Shown here: one piece after another, positions 34,470 through 43,083 of the stretch
Position numbering within the stretch: the stretch's first letter is position 1
How the letters are laid out: the number at the start of each line of letters is the position of its first letter
DNA from: Polyangiaceae bacterium
GTDB taxonomy: Bacteria > Myxococcota_A > Polyangia > Polyangiales > Polyangiaceae
Reading direction: 5' to 3'
Assembly (NCBI GenBank): GCA_016933275.1
Contig: JAFGBI010000307.1
Coordinates: 1 to 52,889 of the forward strand
Length of the DNA stretch: 52,889 bases
Program-made: the position numbers and the translations under genes
Notes under the pieces: generated by a model
Told to the model about the DNA's origin: nothing
Database searches by the model: none
The model's input: the letters and a program-made list of their open reading frames with translations, nothing else

Positions 34470-36416
34470 TCACATTTTCAGCTCCAAGGTCGCACCCCCT
34501 GCCACCAACGACACCTCCCCGTTTGCCGAGCGGCCGCCGACCGCCGCCTCGACGGTATAGTCGCCAAGGAATCCGCGAGCGGTGAAGGTACCCTGGGCGT
34601 CGGTCTGGCCCTGGACGTCCGTGTGCCAGCGCTTGAGCATGAGGTCTCGGTACTGGTCAGCGGCAGGCTTCGTTGACCAGTCGGTGTGGTACAGAGCGGC
34701 GCGATTCTTCCAGTGTTCGCGGTCCCAGAAGCCCCACAGGGTGATGCCTTTGGCGGCGGGACTACTGAACACCGCTATGTAAAAGTCTCGGAGATAGTCG
34801 CCGCCAAGCACGGTGTCCTCGAGCAGCGGGTCGAAGCGGGTGACGATGACAGGCTTGCCCTGCTGGCCGAGCCTCTCGATCGTCGCCACGATCTCCTCGG
34901 GCGCCGTGAGCTTGGATGCGTACTGAGCCTGCACCCCAATGGCATCCACCGGGGCCCCGGCGATGAGCAGCTGTCTCAGGACAGACTCGGCGGATTCCCG
35001 CTGGCGGTCAGGGAGGCCACCGGTGTTGAGCGCCCCGGTGGTGTCGAGTACGAGCTCCGCCTTGGGTGCCAGTGACCGGGCGAGCTTGAACCAATCGCCC
35101 ATCGCCTCGTCTCCCAGTACCTCGAGGATGTCGCGCCGATCATAGGGGGAATCGACCACAGTCCAGGTCGTTACGCTCGTTCCGTAGGTGCCGAGCAGGT
35201 CGCGAAGGTGCCCCTCCACCGCCTGGCGGAGCTTCGCCGGGTTCTTGGCGTCCTTCTCGAGCGTCCTGGGTACGGCGTCCCACGCTGGTCGCACGAGCGC
35301 CCGGCCCCGCACGGGGATCCCTCGCTGGGCCAAGAGGTCGATGGCGGACCGTGTCCGCTCCGCGCTGTAGCCAGCGCCGGAGTCGCCCGCGACGGCGCGC
35401 CACTCGAGGTCGTTCTCCAGGGTGACCGTGTTGAACAGCTCCGTCAACGTCTCGAGGTACTTCGGCTCACTCTGGTCGAGCACGCGGGCTGCCGTGGCGG
35501 CGGTGCCGAAGGCGAAGGCGTGCCGCTTCAGCGTCAGGTGGACGTTCGCCCCACTCACCACCTTGCCCTGGTCGCGGACGACGACCTTGAGCTCGGCCTT
35601 GCGCACCTTCTCGATGCGCGCCTCGGCTGCAGCGCGCCAGGCGGCATCCAGTGCCATCCCCCGGTAGGAGGGGCGAGTCATCGGGAGATCGGCCAAGGCG
35701 AGCTGCTTGCCGAAGTTCTCCAGGGTTACCCCGCCGATCTCGATGGTCTGGGGCGGGTACCCCAGACGGAAGATGGCTTGAGCCTCACCCGGCTTGAAGG
35801 TGTTCGCCGAGACGAACGGCACCCGGATCGTCTTCCAGTCTCTGCCGCCCCGCACGGGGTACGAGACGGATTTCGAATACGGTTCCCGGCCGAGCTCGAA
35901 CACGAACTCCGTGTCGCCGTCGCCGCCGCCGGCTTCCGCCTGAGTGACGCGGAACGAGAACGTGGCAAGGAGCACGTCGCCCTTCTCCACTTGGTTGACC
36001 GTTCTCGTCTGCAGCTGGACGTCCCAGGTGTTGGCCGAGCCGCGCAAGACGATGGCGCGCGCAGCTTCGTTGAACTCCTCGCCATCGACCTCGACGATGC
36101 TGTGCTTGACCTTCTCCACCTGCCCGTGCGGCATGAACTCACGAATGCCACCGGGGCCGATGACGGCGACACCGGGGACCTTGCCCCAGTTGCCCGTCGG
36201 CTCCGTCGGGGCCTTCTCCTCGGTCGGTCCGGCCGCCAAGGCCGACGCCTCCGCCGGCGTGTCCGCCGTCGACGCCACGGGTGGCAGCGGCTGCCGTTTG
36301 ATGCAGGCCCCGAGCGGAACCACCACCAGCGCGCTCGCCCACAGGATGCCTGCGAGCCAGGCGCGGCGTCGCGCGGGTGAGCGCCGGGAAGCGGCCGGAC
36401 GAGCTAGATGTGACAT
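34470..36416 (-). CDS. GH10-like lipoprotein lacking the catalytic glutamates
   Basis: A 648-residue protein with lipobox LGAC (Cys38). Residues ~80-245 look like a CBM4/9 or similar jelly roll (SANTWDVQLQTRTV...RDWKTIRVPFV...IEIGGVTLENFG). Residues ~255-600 follow the GH10 xylanase order: NTVTLENDLEW, GIPVRGRALV, TTWTVVDSPYD, KPVIVTRFDP, GITLWGFWDREHW, WSTKPAADQY. The acid/base position of WDVVNE reads Ser423 (WTVVDS), and the nucleophile position of ITELD reads Arg527 (VTRFD). VRGHTLVWH has become VRGRALVRP. It ends in a small beta domain (TDAQGTFTARGFLGDYTVEA) as in many GH10 proteins. It probably binds xylan without cleaving it. Confidence 0.88.
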   Translation of the reverse strand: MSHLARPAASRRSPARRRAWLAGILWASALVVVPLGACIKRQPLPPVASTADTPAEASALAAGPTEEKAPTEPTGNWGKVPGVAVIGPGGIREFMPHGQVEKVKHSIVEVDGEEFNEAARAIVLRGSANTWDVQLQTRTVNQVEKGDVLLATFSFRVTQAEAGGGDGDTEFVFELGREPYSKSVSYPVRGGRDWKTIRVPFVSANTFKPGEAQAIFRLGYPPQTIEIGGVTLENFGKQLALADLPMTRPSYRGMALDAAWRAAAEARIEKVRKAELKVVVRDQGKVVSGANVHLTLKRHAFAFGTAATAARVLDQSEPKYLETLTELFNTVTLENDLEWRAVAGDSGAGYSAERTRSAIDLLAQRGIPVRGRALVRPAWDAVPRTLEKDAKNPAKLRQAVEGHLRDLLGTYGTSVTTWTVVDSPYDRRDILEVLGDEAMGDWFKLARSLAPKAELVLDTTGALNTGGLPDRQRESAESVLRQLLIAGAPVDAIGVQAQYASKLTAPEEIVATIERLGQQGKPVIVTRFDPLLEDTVLGGDYLRDFYIAVFSSPAAKGITLWGFWDREHWKNRAALYHTDWSTKPAADQYRDLMLKRWHTDVQGQTDAQGTFTARGFLGDYTVEAAVGGRSANGEVSLVAGGATLELKM

Positions 36417-36768
36417 CGGATCTCCCTGCGTCAGAAAGCCAGTTGCATGGCGTTTCGAACACCCCCGCGTGCGTGGCGAAATGCCTCCTCGCGTTGCTCG
36501 GTGACCAGGACCGGAGCCAAAAAGCCGGTCACGGTGGAAACCTCACCCTCACAGAGCTTCTCCATTCGCTCGGGGACGACGCTCGCCATGCTGCCGACGG
36601 GATGGTAGTCGGGCCCCGGAGGACCGCAACCATCGGCCGCTGTGTGGTGGGCGTCGAGCGGCCGGTCTGCGCGAGGGTTCGGGGCGGCTCCGGCGCGGTT
36701 GCGGTCCGCCCGAGAGCGGTCTATCTCGGATGAAACCTGCGGCGCGAGGCCGCGCCAACCGGTACGCC
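36417..36768. other. Divergent intergenic region of the GH10-like and SDR genes
   Basis: No convincing gene. It should hold two divergent promoters, but I see no strong -10/-35 pair. A small inverted repeat, GACCGG-N10-CCGGTC near 36512-36533, is the only local structure noted. An in-frame ATG for the SDR at 36730 falls here. Confidence 0.4.
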
Positions 36769-37545
36769 ATGGGGAACCTCAAGCTCGACCTAACCGGGAA
36801 CGTCGCGGTAGTGCTCGGGGGTACCACCGGCATCGGTCGCGCATTGTCGCTCGGCCTCGCCGCCGCCGGAGCGGACGTGGTGGCTTCGTCGCGGCGGGAG
36901 GGCGCCACGCGGGAGGTCGCGGCGGCGATCACCGCCCTGGGGCGGCGGACCGTCGTTGCGGCGTCTGACGTGACCGACCGGGCATCGCTCGAGCACCTGC
37001 TCGCGGCCACCGTCTCCGCGCTCGGCAAGGTCGACATCCTGGTGAACGCGGCCGGTCGCATTCGCCGCACCCCCACCCTCGACCTCGACGAGGCGGAGTG
37101 GGCCGCCATCCTCGACACGAACCTGAACGGGACGCTCCGGGGGTGCCAGGTCTTCGGGCGGCACCTCCTCGAGCGGGGATACGGGAGGATCATCAACGTG
37201 GCTTCACTGACGAGCTTTCTGGCCTTTCGAGAGGTCGCCGCCTACTCCACCAGCAAGGCGGCCGTGGTGGCGCTCACCCGTTCGCTTGCCATCGAGTGGG
37301 GGCCGCGGGGGGTCAATGTCAACGCGATCGCGCCCGGCGTGTTCCCCACCGAGCTCAATCGCGCGCTCCTCGAAGGCACGCCCCGGGGGCAGGAAATCCT
37401 CACCCGGACCCCGCTCCGGCGCTTCGGCGATGTTGAGGAAGTGGTGGGCGCCACCGTACTGCTCGCCTCTCCCGCGTCGAGCTTCATCAACGGGGTCGTG
37501 CTGCCGATCGACGGCGGCTATCTCGCGAGCGGGGTCAATCAGTAG
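36769..37545 (+). CDS. Short-chain dehydrogenase/reductase
   Basis: A 258-residue classical SDR. The nucleotide-binding motif is LGGTTGIGRAL (a Gly-rich loop slightly different from TGxxxGIG), with VNAAG as the second motif. The catalytic Ser, Tyr and Lys are in NVASLTSF and AYSTSKAAV. The best general resemblance is to sugar-acid or gluconate 5-dehydrogenase/KduD-type SDRs, consistent with sugar metabolism next to a glycan locus, but the substrate is not determined. The start at 36769 gives a normal N-terminus (MGNLKLDLTGNVAVV); 36730 would add a basic extension. Confidence 0.85.
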   Translation: MGNLKLDLTGNVAVVLGGTTGIGRALSLGLAAAGADVVASSRREGATREVAAAITALGRRTVVAASDVTDRASLEHLLAATVSALGKVDILVNAAGRIRRTPTLDLDEAEWAAILDTNLNGTLRGCQVFGRHLLERGYGRIINVASLTSFLAFREVAAYSTSKAAVVALTRSLAIEWGPRGVNVNAIAPGVFPTELNRALLEGTPRGQEILTRTPLRRFGDVEEVVGATVLLASPASSFINGVVLPIDGGYLASGVNQ

Positions 37546-37791
37546 CTCCCGTTTGGTTGCGATCCGCCGTCCGAGCGCGGGCGGACCCGGGGGCGACTGG
37601 CGGTCGCCCCTCTGCCGAGGACGCGCCGAACCTCCGTGGCACCCCTGCTCGCGGCGCTCCCAACCTCGCCCCGCCAGGGTTTCGGCCGTTCTGGCGCCGG
37701 TGATTCGGTTTCGAGCTCAGGTCGGTTGCGGGGGCCGTCTCGCGACGACGCGTACGGGCGGATGGGTGTATGCTTGCCTCCGGAGGACCCG

Positions 37792-38295
37792 ATGAACAAA
37801 CCGACGTCCATCACCGTCTTCGGTGTGCTTAACCTCATCTTCGGCGTGCTGGGCACCTGCGGGGTCGGCGCCTCGCTCGTCGGCCTTCTCACGTCGCAGC
37901 CGGGGACGAACCCCGTTTACGACATCATGCGCCAGAACTCGATCCTTCTCGTCTGGACATACGTTTCCAGCGCTCTCGGTGCCCTCTTCACCCTGCTGCT
38001 CATCCTCAGTGGAGTCGGGCTCCTGATGGCGAAGAGTTGGGGACGGTTGCTCGGTCTCGGTTACGCGGCTGCCACGATCCTCTTCGGATTGCTTGGGTTG
38101 GTGGTAAACTCCGTCTTCCTCGTGCCCGCCATGTTCGCACTCACGGAGAGCGCGGACCCTGCGCTCGCTGGGGGCGCGATCGGCGGGATCGCCGGGGCCA
38201 TTGGCGGTGGCTGTGTCGGGATGGTCTACCCCATCCTGCTGATCTTCTTCATGACCCGTAGGCCGGTCGTGGATTACCTCGCCGCCCAACGGTGA
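37792..38295 (+). CDS. Hypothetical four-helix membrane protein
   Basis: A 167-residue protein. CGGAGG is placed correctly before the ATG at 37792. Four hydrophobic segments are visible (residues ~6-30, ~50-75, ~80-110 and ~130-158), with little soluble loop. The Gly-rich GGAIGGIAGAIGGG stretch lies in the last pair. No family is recognised; small integral membrane proteins of this type are common near envelope genes. A TATGCT box lies in the upstream leader. Transcribed alone. Confidence 0.78.
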   Translation: MNKPTSITVFGVLNLIFGVLGTCGVGASLVGLLTSQPGTNPVYDIMRQNSILLVWTYVSSALGALFTLLLILSGVGLLMAKSWGRLLGLGYAAATILFGLLGLVVNSVFLVPAMFALTESADPALAGGAIGGIAGAIGGGCVGMVYPILLIFFMTRRPVVDYLAAQR

Positions 38296-38493
38296 GATCG
38301 TTCCCCGACGTGTCGTTGCGCCGTCTCGGCCGGGCTCGCCTCCCGCGGGACCGACCGGTCGACGCGGTTCTGGAGTCGATGCTCGAGCGCGGCCGTCGAT
38401 CCGCGGGCGCGCCCGCCAAGGCGCCGATCCGGGGGACGGTCGTTCGCGAGGTTCGGTCGACACCCAGGTCGGAGTTGTGCGATCTTCGGAGCC

Positions 38494-39339
38494 ATGACGC
38501 GTACCGATCCGGTCCACCAGAAGCCTCGTACCTCGTCGCGGCGCCGCGGCGGTTTCGTGCCGCTGGTTCTGGCGCCGCTGTTGTTGAGCTGGGGGTCGCT
38601 CGGCTGCGGCCATTCCGAACGAGAATGGCAGGCACAGCTCGGTCGATACGGTGACCTCGGGCAGCAGTACCAGAACCAGCAGGCGGAGCTCGAGCGGGCC
38701 CGCGCCGAAGTGGCTCGGCTGATGGGAGAGCTCCAGCGCCAGGGTCTCAATCTCCGCTCGGAACAGGCCAAGACCGGAGATCTGCAACAGCTCCTCGACG
38801 AGGCCAAGGCGCAGGCAGCCCTGCTGGAACGGGTGAAGGCGCGGTTCGAGGCGCTGCGCGACAAGTTGAAGGAGCTCACTGAGCTCGGGCTCGAGGTGCG
38901 GATCCGGCACAACAAGATGGTGGTCTCTCTCCCTGGCGACGTCCTCTTCGCCCCGGGCAGCGCCAAGCTCAGCAGGGCGGGAGAGAACGTGCTGTCCAAG
39001 GTGACGAAGGCACTGCTCTCGGATCCGGCGCTCGCGGAGCGGTACTACCAGGTGGCGGGACACACGGACAACCAACCCGTCGTGCGAACGGCGGAGGAGT
39101 TCAAGGACAACTGGGGGCTGTCGTTGATGAGGGCGCGAGAGGTGCTGCTCTTCGTGACCAAGGTCGAGGCCGGGCGCGGTCTCGATATCAAGCGCTGGAG
39201 CGCGGCCGGGTATGCCGACACCGACCCCGTGGCACCGAATTCGACCCCGGAGGCCCGCCGCAAGAATCGTCGCGTCGAACTCGTGGTGCAGCCCGACGTC
39301 GAAGAGATGCTCGACCTGAAGAGCCTGGTAGCGGAGTAG
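38494..39339 (+). CDS. OmpA-family lipoprotein with coiled coil
   Basis: A 281-residue protein. A lipoprotein signal ends at SLGC (about residue 38). Residues ~45-130 form a long coiled coil (QQAELERARAEVARLMGELQRQG). Residues ~150-275 are a complete OmpA/MotB peptidoglycan-binding domain, with DVLFAPGSAKLS, VAGHTDNQPV and the closing KNRRVELVVQP, all expected for binding diaminopimelate. It should tether the outer membrane to the cell wall. This contrasts with the degenerate OmpA-like end of the TSP3 protein at 6223. Transcribed alone; a CGGAG sequence precedes the ATG. Confidence 0.92.
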   Translation: MTRTDPVHQKPRTSSRRRGGFVPLVLAPLLLSWGSLGCGHSEREWQAQLGRYGDLGQQYQNQQAELERARAEVARLMGELQRQGLNLRSEQAKTGDLQQLLDEAKAQAALLERVKARFEALRDKLKELTELGLEVRIRHNKMVVSLPGDVLFAPGSAKLSRAGENVLSKVTKALLSDPALAERYYQVAGHTDNQPVVRTAEEFKDNWGLSLMRAREVLLFVTKVEAGRGLDIKRWSAAGYADTDPVAPNSTPEARRKNRRVELVVQPDVEEMLDLKSLVAE

Positions 39340-39594
39340 GTCGCGCGCGCAGCACCGGGCTTCCGCGAGGAGGCTGCCGGCGCCGACGCCGTAATCGTGC
39401 ACGCGCGCTGCCCAGCGGGTCCCTCCGCCCCGTCCCGAGTCTCGGGCGGACATCCCCTTGTCTGTCTGGTCCACAGTGCAACCTTCGGCCAAAACCAAAG
39501 GGAGGGCCCAGGTCCAGGAGGCAAATGGCGGTGCGATCGGCGGGCGGGGCGACCCCCGGCCGCGGCTCGCGAGTCGCCGCCGGTCGAACCCCAT

Positions 39595-39754
39595 CTACAG
39601 CACCGATCAGGTTGCCAACAGCAACGCCAGCGCTGGAAACGCGTCCGTGCGAGGCGAGGACGCGTTTCCAGCGCTGCCTCTGGAGAGGTCGGCCGCCGGT
39701 TCGGTGCTCTAGGTTGTTGATTTGACGCAGCAATCAACCTGATTGCTGCTCTAG
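39595..39754 (+). repeat. CTAG palindromic repeat, short form
   Basis: A near-consensus 160-bp copy. The left end is CTACAGCACC instead of CTAGAGCACC, and the right end is CTAG at 39751-39754. The central stem has perfect arms (GCGCTGGAAACGCGTCC and its complement). The terminal CTAG forms the TAG stop codon of the GH62 gene on the minus strand. Confidence 0.92.
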
Positions 39755-41265
39755 CGTTGCAGCGTGAGCACACCCGGCCGATACGGGAGCTGGCCGTAAT
39801 CACCACCGGAGCTGGGGTCGCGCCCCTGGTAGAGCATCTGCAGATTGCACGGGTCGACGGTCATGGTTTCGTCAGGGTTGGTGCGAACCAGATCCCCGTG
39901 GCTGATGTCATTGGTCCAGGCGCTGCCGGTCTCGAAGGTGACGTTGGCCTTGCCGGCGAAGGGGCTGCTTTCGGACGTGGCCAGCGGTGTCCACGATCCT
40001 CCCAGATCGGTGTCGGTGAAGGCGCGGAAGTACCTCCCGCCACTGCCGATCGACTCGACGAGCATGAGGTACTGGTTGGACCCCTTGACCGCGTACACCT
40101 GCACCCCCTCGAACAGGTTGTTGGTGGTGTCGGACAGGATCGTCGTTTGGGCGCCGAAGGTGCCCGGGAAATTCCCGATCGGCATCGACGAACGGTAGAT
40201 CTTCCCATTGTCTCCAGCGAAGAAGAGATAGCAGTCCGTGCTGTCGCAGATCACCGTTTGGTCGATGGGTCCCGTGCTCGAGTCGGAAATGGTCCCGTTG
40301 AAGAGCGCACTCTCGGCTGACCACTTCGTCGGATCGGTTGGGTCGGACGAGGTCGCGTAGCTGAACTTGTGCGCGCCCCACTGGTAGGCGAGCACCCAGG
40401 TGTCCTTCGGGGCGAAGTAGAAGAGCGTCGGCGCAACGGCCGTTCGAGACAATGCGGTCTGGGTGGCCGAGGCCGCCTCGGACCAATCGCTGAAGGTGAA
40501 CATGGCCGCGCCCCACGACGAACCGGTGTCGTGAGTCGTCATATAGACGACGTGCAGGTTGTCGTGGACGACGGTGGTGAAGTCCTTGAGCGACACCCAT
40601 CCAGATTTCGGGGTGGCGATCGGACCGGTCGAGGTCCATCTGTAGGTCGTCGGCAGAGGACAGGTTTCCCCGCCACCGGTTCCCGAGTCGCCGCCCGTTT
40701 CGGTGCCGCCGGTCTCCTCGCCGCCGACGGCCTGACCGCCCGTCACCGTGCCGCCCGTGTCCCCGCCGCCGGTCGCCGTGCCGCCCGTGATCATGCCGCC
40801 TCCGGTGTCTGCACCACCGAAGTCCCAACCGCCGGTGGGGACCTGCAGGCCACCCGTCGCCGACCCGCCGGTGTTCGCGCCGCCAGTGCCGCTGCCGCCG
40901 GTGTTCGCGCCGCCGGTGCCGCTGCCGCCGGACGAACTGCCACCGCCCGGAGAACCGCCAGAACCCGAGTGACCCGAGACGGCGCCGGTGCTCGGCGAGC
41001 CACCCGCATTCGGCACCCCGCCGCTGTTGTCGCTTCCGCCGCTCAAAGAGCTCCCTCCTAGCCCACTCGTTCCACCGGTTCCGGCGGAATTCCCTCCCGA
41101 AGCCGGCTGGGTACCGCCTGTCCCGCCGTACCCCCCGGTCAGCGCGGCGGAGCCCCCTGTCTGCCCCTCGGACGATGGGTCATCCGAAGCTTGGCAACCG
41201 GCGCACAAGAAGAGCCAAGAGAACACCAAGGTCTTCAGTGAGACACTACGCACCGGAGCCTCCAT
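39751..41265 (-). CDS. GH62 alpha-L-arabinofuranosidase lipoprotein
   Basis: A 504-residue protein that removes arabinose side chains from arabinoxylan. The ATG at 41265 gives a lipoprotein signal ending CAGC; an upstream open frame to 41406 lacks a signal. A stalk of ~165 residues is almost entirely Gly, Thr and Ser, including a 30-bp DNA tandem ([10 protein letters not shown] twice, 40868-40927). The GH62 catalytic domain is complete, with [21 protein letters not shown] (base Asp), [10 protein letters not shown] (modulating Asp) and [11 protein letters not shown] (acid Glu), ending [18 protein letters not shown]. The TAG stop lies in a repeat element. Surface anchoring fits extracellular attack on arabinoxylan. 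Confidence 0.93.
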   Translation of the reverse strand: MEAPVRSVSLKTLVFSWLFLCAGCQASDDPSSEGQTGGSAALTGGYGGTGGTQPASGGNSAGTGGTSGLGGSSLSGGSDNSGGVPNAGGSPSTGAVSGHSGSGGSPGGGSSSGGSGTGGANTGGSGTGGANTGGSATGGLQVPTGGWDFGGADTGGGMITGGTATGGGDTGGTVTGGQAVGGEETGGTETGGDSGTGGGETCPLPTTYRWTSTGPIATPKSGWVSLKDFTTVVHDNLHVVYMTTHDTGSSWGAAMFTFSDWSEAASATQTALSRTAVAPTLFYFAPKDTWVLAYQWGAHKFSYATSSDPTDPTKWSAESALFNGTISDSSTGPIDQTVICDSTDCYLFFAGDNGKIYRSSMPIGNFPGTFGAQTTILSDTTNNLFEGVQVYAVKGSNQYLMLVESIGSGGRYFRAFTDTDLGGSWTPLATSESSPFAGKANVTFETGSAWTNDISHGDLVRTNPDETMTVDPCNLQMLYQGRDPSSGGDYGQLPYRPGVLTLQR

Positions 41266-41604
41266 CGCAGGGAACCGCGGCTCGCCTCGGGAGCTGCCGA
41301 GCTCTCGTTGCAGGCCATTCCCAGGCAGTCTGGGCCACGGCGGAACGAAACGAAAGAGGCTGGCACCCACCCCTGCGACGTGGACGATTGCAGCGCAGGG
41401 GGGCAATTCGGAACCCCCGGTTTCGCCACTGACGCGTCGATCCCAGTCTCCGTCTTCTGGTCCGTCTCACTGCGACCGACGGGTCGATCCCAGGTCCCGC
41501 AAGCCCTTCGGTGGGTGGCCTTCCCAACCTGGTCGTGTCTTCGACCCTCCCTTCTAGCGCGGGACAGGCCCGCAACCCACGCAGGGCGGCGGATCGTGCC
41601 CGCG
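41266..41604. other. Gene-free stretch upstream of the GH62 gene
   Basis: No convincing gene on either strand. It should contain the GH62 promoter (minus strand), but I find no clear -10/-35 pair. It is bounded on the right by a long-form repeat element. Confidence 0.5.
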
Positions 41605-41942
41605 CCAGAGCACCGATCAGGTTGCCGACAGCAACGGCAGCGCTGGAAACGCATTTGTGCGAGCCGAGGACGCATTTCCAGCGCTGCCTCTGGAGAGGTC
41701 TGCTGCCGGTTCGGTGCTCTAGTCCCTTACCGGTGTGATCTTGACCGGATCTGGCAGAACATTTCTCAATGTTCTCGAGGCCATCAGCGTTCAGGCGTCA
41801 GCGCTCAGGGTCTCCGCGCTCTACCTGACCGCTGACCGCTGACCGCTGATCGCTGACCGCTGACCGCCTGGCCTGTTTGGTTCCGGCTCGGCCAGGTTAG
41901 GTTGTTGATTGGACGCAGCAACCAACCTGATTAATGCTCTAG
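41605..41942 (+). repeat. CTAG palindromic repeat, long form
   Basis: Hairpin A at 41605-41722, an insert of about 175 bp, and hairpin B ending in CTAG at 41939-41942. The insert closely matches the one at 3901-4057: the same AGAACATT-TCTC-AATGTTCT palindrome, the same CAGCGTTCAGGCGTCAGCGC, and a longer run of CTGACCG-like heptads (about six or seven against four). In hairpin A two stem positions are C-A or A-C mismatches on the plus strand but would be G-U pairs in minus-strand RNA. Hairpin B is decayed (TTAATGCTCTAG). Confidence 0.9.
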
Positions 41943-42181
41943 GTTTCCTCTTGGCGGGGGGGGGGGACATCCCCCGCATCGGCCGCGACCCGCGGCCTCC
42001 CCGTCCTCGCCGCTTGATGGGCGGCGGGCGCCTCCGGCGCCGATCCACCGCGCTGCTGAAGATCCGCGCGTGGCGGGCGGATTCTCGGACCTGGTAGAGC
42101 AGGGTGCGTTGGCGCGACCCGAGGGTCAACGTTCAGGCGCCATTGGCCCTCTGTCATCCGTGGAGGCCCGCCCAGCGAGCA

Positions 42182-43048
42182 CTACTGGATGGCCTCCAGG
42201 ATGTGGACGGTGGCTGGTGACCGATTCAACGTGAAAAAATGGATACCGGGGGCACCCCCTTCGATGAGCTGCCGGCACTGCCGCGTCGCGTAGCCCACGC
42301 CGATCGCCCGCACCTGCTCGGCGTCGTCCCCCACCTCCTCCAGCCGCGCGAGCAGGGCCTCCGGAATGGTGGCTCCACAGGTGGCCGTGAAACGCTTGAT
42401 CTGCGAGAGGTTGGTGATGGGCATGATACCCGGCAGGATCGGGACCGCGATCCCGGCAGCCCGGGCACGGGCGACGAAGGCGAAGTACTCGCGACTGTCG
42501 AAGAAGAGCTGCGTAACGAGGAACTCTACACCGGCGTCCACCTTCGCCTTGAGGTGGGCCAGATCGGCAGCCAGGGTCGGGGCCTCCGGGTGCTTCTCGG
42601 GGTAAGCAGCGCCCGCGAGGCAGAGGCGATCCCCGAAGCGCTCCCGGATGAAGGCGACGAGCTCCGATGCGTGGGCGAAGCCGCCCTCCGGCGCGCGAAA
42701 CTCCGCTTCGCCCTTGGGCGGATCCCCCCGGAGGGGCAGGACGTTCTCGATCCCGCCGCTCGCGAGATCCGTGAGGACCCCTGCGATCTGCTCCGTCGTC
42801 GAGCCGACGCAGGTGAGGTGCGCCATGGCGGTGATGCCCGTTTCCCGTTGGATCTGTTTGACCAGATCCACGGTGAGGCGCCGAGTGCTGCCGCCGGCCC
42901 CGTAGGTGACGGAGACGTAGGCCGGGGCGTAGGGCCTGAGACGGGCCACGGTGTAATAGAGCTGCTCGCGCCCCTCCTCGTCCCTGGGTGGGAAGAACTC
43001 GAAGGAGAAGACGGGACGGGAGGAGCCTAGATGGTCGATGATCTTCAT
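42182..43048 (-). CDS. metF: 5,10-methylenetetrahydrofolate reductase
   Basis: A 288-residue FAD enzyme making 5-methyl-THF for methionine synthesis. FSFEFFPPRDEEG, VSVTYGAGGSTR, VLPLRGDPP and FLVTQLFFD are typical of the bacterial MetF core, as is the ending GIHFFTLNRSPATVHILEAI. The start is the ATG at 43048. The mpl gene starts divergently only 35 bp away. No SAM riboswitch can fit in that gap. There is no Shine-Dalgarno sequence, but a TACAAT -10-like box lies in the gap on the minus strand. Confidence 0.96.
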   Translation of the reverse strand: MKIIDHLGSSRPVFSFEFFPPRDEEGREQLYYTVARLRPYAPAYVSVTYGAGGSTRRLTVDLVKQIQRETGITAMAHLTCVGSTTEQIAGVLTDLASGGIENVLPLRGDPPKGEAEFRAPEGGFAHASELVAFIRERFGDRLCLAGAAYPEKHPEAPTLAADLAHLKAKVDAGVEFLVTQLFFDSREYFAFVARARAAGIAVPILPGIMPITNLSQIKRFTATCGATIPEALLARLEEVGDDAEQVRAIGVGYATRQCRQLIEGGAPGIHFFTLNRSPATVHILEAIQ

Positions 43049-43062
43049 CGCGGGGGGTTTTC

Positions 43063-43068
43063 ATTGTA
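43063..43068 (-). promoter_or_regulatory. Probable metF -10 box
   Basis: ATTGTA on the plus strand reads TACAAT on the minus strand, one mismatch to TATAAT, 14 bp before the metF ATG. The predicted leader is only about eight bases. The matching -35 region would fall inside the mpl coding sequence. Confidence 0.4.
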
Positions 43069-43083
43069 ACTGACCGGTCCTCT

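Noticed and set aside
34470..36416. Active GH10 endo-xylanase
   Set aside because: Both catalytic glutamate positions and nearby active-site residues are replaced.
39600..39733. A recurring minus-strand peptide frame in the repeats (MLRQINNLEH...)
   Set aside because: The frame opens only because the palindrome lacks stops. Copies break it freely, flanking extensions differ, and base changes follow stem pairing rather than codons.
40369..41061. Plus-strand frames rich in Ala, Pro, Arg and Thr opposite the GH62 stalk
   Set aside because: They are complements of the Gly/Thr-rich linker codons; the minus strand has the signal peptide and catalytic domain.
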